NCBI GenBank assembly: GCA_038380795.1
Contig: CM076267.1
Span: forward strand, 16,227,501 to 16,291,500
DNA: 64,000 nt
Source: Pyrocephalus nanus
Taxonomy: Eukaryota; Chordata; Aves; Passeriformes; Tyrannidae
Direction of reading: 5' to 3'
The translations under genes and the position numbers were made by a program. Every line of letters begins with the position of its first letter. Position 1 is the first letter of the stretch. Positions 59,226 through 64,000 of this stretch are shown piece by piece. The notes beneath the pieces are model-generated. The model was given only the letters and a program-made list of their open reading frames with translations, did not search any database and had not been told where the DNA came from.

Positions 59226-62200
59226 GATAGAAAGAGGATTAACTGTTCTGCATGCTCAGGGAAAGAAGATGCATGTTTAAGGCCTGATAGCAGTAGGGGT
59301 AGTGAAGCATGATTGCCTTAGGGCCAAGGGATCTTCATCACCAAACATCTTCAATAGCCCAAGTGTGGCATTTACTCCTAGAGACCTGCTGGGATGTAGG
59401 GCACAGTACTGATCTGACAGAAGTTTTCTCTGATGGAGCTGAGCAACAGCAGCATAATTGCTGGTTCAGATATAATGAAGTCAATTGTGCAACGCCTGCT
59501 GCATTGCCCAGAGCGTGTGCCTCAGTATAGGAACAATAAAGCTAATTCCAGATCTCGCTACAGTCCTAAGCCCTGAATCACAGGGCAAGAGCAGGGAGGC
59601 ACTCCCAGGGACACAGGCAGTCCTGCTTGCTGAGCCCCAACCTGTGTGGCTAAAAGGGACTGTTGGACAAGCTGTGACTAGCTCTTTCTCGGGCACAGCA
59701 GTCCCGGGTGAGCAGCCTCCCTGGCTCAGAGCCAGCTGCCCTGCCTGCCAGTGTCACCTGCCTTTCCTCATGTCCTGGGAAAGGCAACTACACACCCACG
59801 GGAGCAAAATAAAACCACAGCTGTCTAATTGCAGTGACTTCATGTCAGAGCTCTGAGCATGCCTGGTGTGAACAATCTGCCTCCAGGCAGGTGACAGAGG
59901 GGCTGAGCCTGCTGAGGTGTTCCCCCCGCAAACTGTAGTCTCACGGACTCAGGGAATGCTGGTGTGCAGCACTGATGGGCTGTGCGGAGAGGCCAGCGAT
60001 GCTTCTCCTCTTCTTCAGCAGCTCTCAGAGCTTGGCAATGGCACAGACAATGTATGGATAGCTGGAAACAGAAGTGCAATGCATTCTGCAAGGTTGTGTA
60101 ATGGTAGAAGATCCTAGAGGGACATGGGTTATCCCATCAGGCAGAAGGGCCCTGCATGCCCCAGACAGAAATGTAGGCATGGTGATGTCTTCATCCCCAG
60201 CCCTTTAGGCCTTCCTGTCTTACAAGTTCTTAGAATTGCAACAAAGCTGTGGTCAGCTCTGTTGCAATGCCACAGAGCGTGCCCATGTGAGCTGGCAGTG
60301 ATGGGGCAAGAGGCAGCCATTGCCTCTCCTGATCCCAGGAGAGCACATCTCACCCCTGGTCAGCAGAGGGAACACAGCAGATTCACACATGGCAGCTCTG
60401 CAGGTGCACCCACTCATTTGAGGTAGATAAACCACTGCCAGGTGGGCAGTCCAGCATCCACTGGGAAAGCAAACAATTCCTGGCAAGGGAGTGTCTTGCC
60501 AATGGCTCTGCTCTACCCTATCCTTTGGAGAGCATTCCATGGCTGGATGGATATCCGTAAGGGTTTTTTTGCATGTGAAAGTTGGTGGTATATAATGCAA
60601 ACATTTTGTTGGCCTGAGAGCACACCAAGATCAGAGCTGCACATGGAGAAACTAGCCTGGAGCATAGGGGATTGCTGTAGGGCTATTAAAAGTGGAAAGG
60701 AGGTGCTGGCATCTGGCCAAGTGCCAAGGGATGTCAGAGGGAAACAGTTAATGTGATAAAAGATGCATTTAATAACTCAGCTGGGTAATGGCTCCCAGGG
60801 TGCTCCTGCCCAGAGCTGTTTCTGTGCAGAGAGAATGCGGTATTCAGAAACAAGGGCTGTCCTCACTGCTCCTCCCAGAGCCTGAGTGCTGGGAGCCAGT
60901 GGCCTCAGGTTACTGGGCTGAGAGCTTGTGTTTAATGAACATCTTGAGGATGCCTGGCTCAAACACATATCTGAGAGTTTCCTAGCAGAGTTAAGTCAGA
61001 TGATAAGAAGCCGTGCATGTGAAATAACAGCTATTTGGCAGAATTTCTCTGTTGCAAGATCTTAGGAGCCCCAGTCTGCTGAGCTTTCATGCCTAACGTG
61101 GCTCTCATCATTAGGACAAGGCATCTACAGGCATCCTGTACACAGCAGGGCTGCTGTGCCCTTCCCTGAGATGGTATGGCTTGGACAGCGTGGTTCTCAT
61201 TCTGCCACTTAATAGCCCATCATTGGACACAGCCAGCAGGGGCTTTACCACCTCACAGGCAGGAGGATGCACAGACTGGGAAGATCCAGACACCAAGAAC
61301 TCCTGCATGTCTTGGGGCACTCTCAGCATTCTTACCTGGTGCTGATTAACATGGAAGACCCTCTTGCCATACAAGCCTGGTTTCAATTCTTGAGATGACA
61401 GGTCTGCTCAGGAGAAAAGGCAGGGATGTAACTGGCTTGCTGTGAGGACGGTGTTCCGGGAAGTGAGCAGCACTGTCAGTGTGGTGTCTACTGAGGCAGC
61501 CTGGGGAACCCAAGTGCTGGTTGACAACAGTGAATCATCAGCTAGGAGCTGCTGGGCTTCTGCAGGGATTTGTGCCAGGCACCACAGGCTCTGGTGATTT
61601 AATCAATGGTCTTGAAATGAAACCCAGACCGCTGCTGATAAAGTGTGAGTGTGGTAAATGGGTGTGCAGAGTAATAAATGACAAGATTGCCCCTTCCTCA
61701 AATTCTTAAAGGAATTACTAAAAGTAAATTTTGCTGGAATGTAGCCTTTTAATCAGGGAATTCTAAACCATCCCTGAGAGTTAATAATCCTCTTCACTAG
61801 CTACTACCCCACCAAGCTTAGCATTATCCCAAATTGTTCTTAGTAAACATTTCTTATCAGTGTGGGCCTTGCACCCACCCCTGGGGATCCCCCCCTGCAA
61901 AGGCCCTCAGCAGTGTATCTCCTTGCTAACAAACACATCTTTGCTATTGATCCCTCTGGTGCAATGCAGGAATACAAACAGGCTGGCTTGGCATGCTGAG
62001 ATAAATATTCAGGGGCAACACAAAAAGTAGACTGGGAAAGACCATCAGCAGCAGCTAAGAACTTCCTTCTTTTTTGGACAGGGCAAACTAATTGTTCTAT
62101 CCCTCTGCAGCAATATCGTGATTTATGCAAATGCTGTTATCATTATCTCCTTCCAGCTTCCAAGTGAGGATATCATACCAGCAGTGTTGATCTGAATCAG

Positions 62201-62289
62201 CCAGACAAGTAATCGTGTTGCAGGTGCTGATAAGTTTGCATAGCAATACCTACCTTCCCTGAGACAAGGCTATCAGTACTAAATGCATT

Positions 62290-62565
62290 TTTCAGTATTT
62301 AACTCTCTCCTGATAGAATCAAAATTAGTTCTTCTAGTATTTTTTGGTTTTGTACTATCAGTACTTCATAGTTTTCTGGGTCAACTGGTTTATTTTCTTA
62401 ATGACTGAGGTGATTTCTGCTCTTCAGTTCTTTGGAATTATCCGAGTTTTTCTAGCTCTGTTAAAAATTGCCATCAGCAGCTCAAGAAGACCCTCAGTTA
62501 CTTCCATTACTGCTTTCAGTGTGGGTCTATGAATTGAAAACGTTATATTAGCAGACGACGCTTTA
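62290..62565 (-). mobile_element. Possible old LINE reverse-transcriptase remnant
   Basis: The minus strand reads LLELLMAIFNRARKTRIIPK followed by N, a stop in place of an expected Trp, then RAEITSVIKKI. The order hydrophobic helix, IPxxW, then a hydrophobic strand ending KK resembles the start of non-LTR reverse transcriptases (CR1, L2 or RTE types). It is short and contains stops, so it is a fossil if real. Confidence 0.3.
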
Positions 62566-64000
62566 CATGCTGGTTTATTACAGATGGCATCCAAACTGCA
62601 GCCTTCTCCATTGCATCCACAGCACTGGTTGCACTGTTGCACTAGTATTTAGGCACCAAGGGCTATAGAAAAAAACAGAAGGTTGTTTACTGGCATTCTT
62701 CTGTGCTTTTTCTTCTTTTCTTCTCATGCAAATGCATTTGTTTTATCTCCTTTTTTTATTTGCCCCTGCTTGGCTTGTTTTTTGCCTCTGAGCCATGCCT
62801 AGTAGGAAGGCAATGGGCCAAGGCTGGCCATGTAGCTGGAGGGTACAGTCAGGACCAGAAAGCTGTGACCTCAGTTCTACCAGGCTCTGTGGAAAATCCT
62901 GGCCAAGCCAGATGAACATGAGGGTCTTGGTGTTTGGAAGTGTGTGGGCATGGATATGTTGGTGTGCATGAGTGAAATCTGGTTTTGTTCATAGTAAAAT
63001 CCCTTCCTGTCCAGTGTCAGCCGCAGATTCTTCTCCCCTCTGCAGCTGAAGGGTTCTCCAGCCTTTGGAGGGGGAGTGTGGTGTCAGTCTTTTCATCATC
63101 CTTCCTCTCCCGTGCCTTGGGATCCAATTCAGACCATGCAGCCTCCAGCCCCACAATGGGTGGGTTTGGGGTGTCCTGCTCCTGTGAACCACAGGGTTAT
63201 CCAGCCCATCCTTCACCATCCACATGCCAGGGATAGGGGTGAAACCACACTGCCACGAGGCTCAGCTGCTCCCTGGGCCCGTGCACCTGCTTATCATGGA
63301 TAACTTATTTAGTCATGGGCATCTGCCACCTCTGCCAGCCTCTGACTCTGTTGATTTAAAATCTGCAAGCACCTCGGTTTTGCCTGGGTTTTGGCTGGGG
63401 CAGCAGCCCCATTGTAATTGCAGGCGAGCACTCCTGCAAGGCAGAGCCTGGGATGCACAGCCTGGGTCTGTCACATTGCTAAATCTGGCCCAAAGTCACC
63501 ACCCTGCTTGAACGAAAGTCACCCTGACTTTGCTGTTTCTCACTTCTCTGTCCTGCTATGCAAACTAAAAGCAGCTGCATGACTTTGCCTCCCTGGATTC
63601 TCCCCAGTGTTTAGAAGGTACAATTCTAGAACAGCCAGCTAGGACAAAAAGTGAATTAGAAAGAGGTGGGCAGGTGGCTGAGAGCTTGGCCACTGAGACA
63701 AACACCAGGAGCATTAAAAACACGAAGGTGTGAAGAAATTGACTGTGCAGGGAAGTCAGGGAAGCTGGGCAGAGCTCATTGGATGAGATAGCAGAAGTGA
63801 GGGCAAAAGAACAAATGTGGATTTTCAAAATGGGTGTCCTGCTCATGTGAAGTCCTCATCAGCTCCCTGCACTTGAGAATCCCCACTCTGGTGCAGCCCT
63901 CTGAGAGGTGAGCAAACCCTGTATCTCCCACTGACCCCCTTTCTGGGGGTTGCGCTGACCCTGTGGCATGCCTGGAGATGGGGACAATGGCCATGGCTGC

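Larger units (their letters stand above)
55736..64000. other. Gene-free stretch to window end
   Basis: More than 8 kb, lower in GC than the rest, with only short unrelated ORFs on both strands. I recognise no exon, no tRNA and no promoter island. DNAJB2, which I expect next in mammalian order, is not seen: no J-domain HPD motif occurs in any listed ORF. Old repeat-like fragments are noted separately. Confidence 0.6.

Overview
This window is vertebrate nuclear DNA, most likely from a bird. Coding sequence is split into many short exons with mostly GT-AG introns. The introns are compact, often 80-500 bp. CpG islands mark most gene starts, the genes are dense and GC-rich, and one intergenic stretch resembles a decayed CR1 LINE. 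Gene order and orientation match the block I know from human 2q35: RETREG2(+), ZFAND2B(+), ABCB6(-), ATG9A(-), ANKZF1(+), GLB1L(-), STK16(+), TUBA4A(-). Bird rather than another sauropsid is inferred from compactness; the species cannot be named from this sequence.

Layout: 1-4278 is the 3' part of RETREG2 (5' exons lie outside). 5443-10000 is ZFAND2B. 11712-17535 is ABCB6 (19 coding exons, 840 residues). 21100-28986 is ATG9A (14 coding exons, 851 residues), which meets ANKZF1 (29538-35586, 15 coding exons, 710 residues) head to head across a short CCAAT-rich CpG promoter. GLB1L (36327-41617, 16 exons, 633 residues) converges on ANKZF1 and diverges from STK16 (42476-44498, 7 exons, 305 residues). 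Two tandem alpha-tubulin genes of the TUBA4A class follow (46142-49843 and 51752-55541), both on the minus strand. From about 55.7 kb to the end I find no gene, only old repeat-like remnants. I assembled exons by hand from splice signals and reading-frame phase. Every multi-exon gene joins in frame from end to end, with a length close to what I recall for its mammalian orthologue.

Functionally the block is rich in membrane and protein quality control: ER-phagy (RETREG2), p97/proteasome adaptors (ZFAND2B, ANKZF1), autophagy (ATG9A), an endolysosomal/mitochondrial porphyrin ABC transporter (ABCB6) and a lysosomal-type beta-galactosidase homologue (GLB1L), plus a Golgi-associated kinase (STK16) and muscle/brain-type alpha-tubulins.

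I found no undescribed multi-gene system. The most notable observations are: an AT-AC (U12-type) intron in ATG9A; two GC-AG introns; a TUBA4A tandem duplication with a 644-bp almost identical tract that reaches beyond the poly(A) signal although the introns have diverged; an unusual H139R change and paired octamer motifs in the second tubulin; a poly(A) signal overlapping the GLB1L stop codon; and a 162-codon out-of-frame ORF that starts 16 nt before the STK16 start codon.
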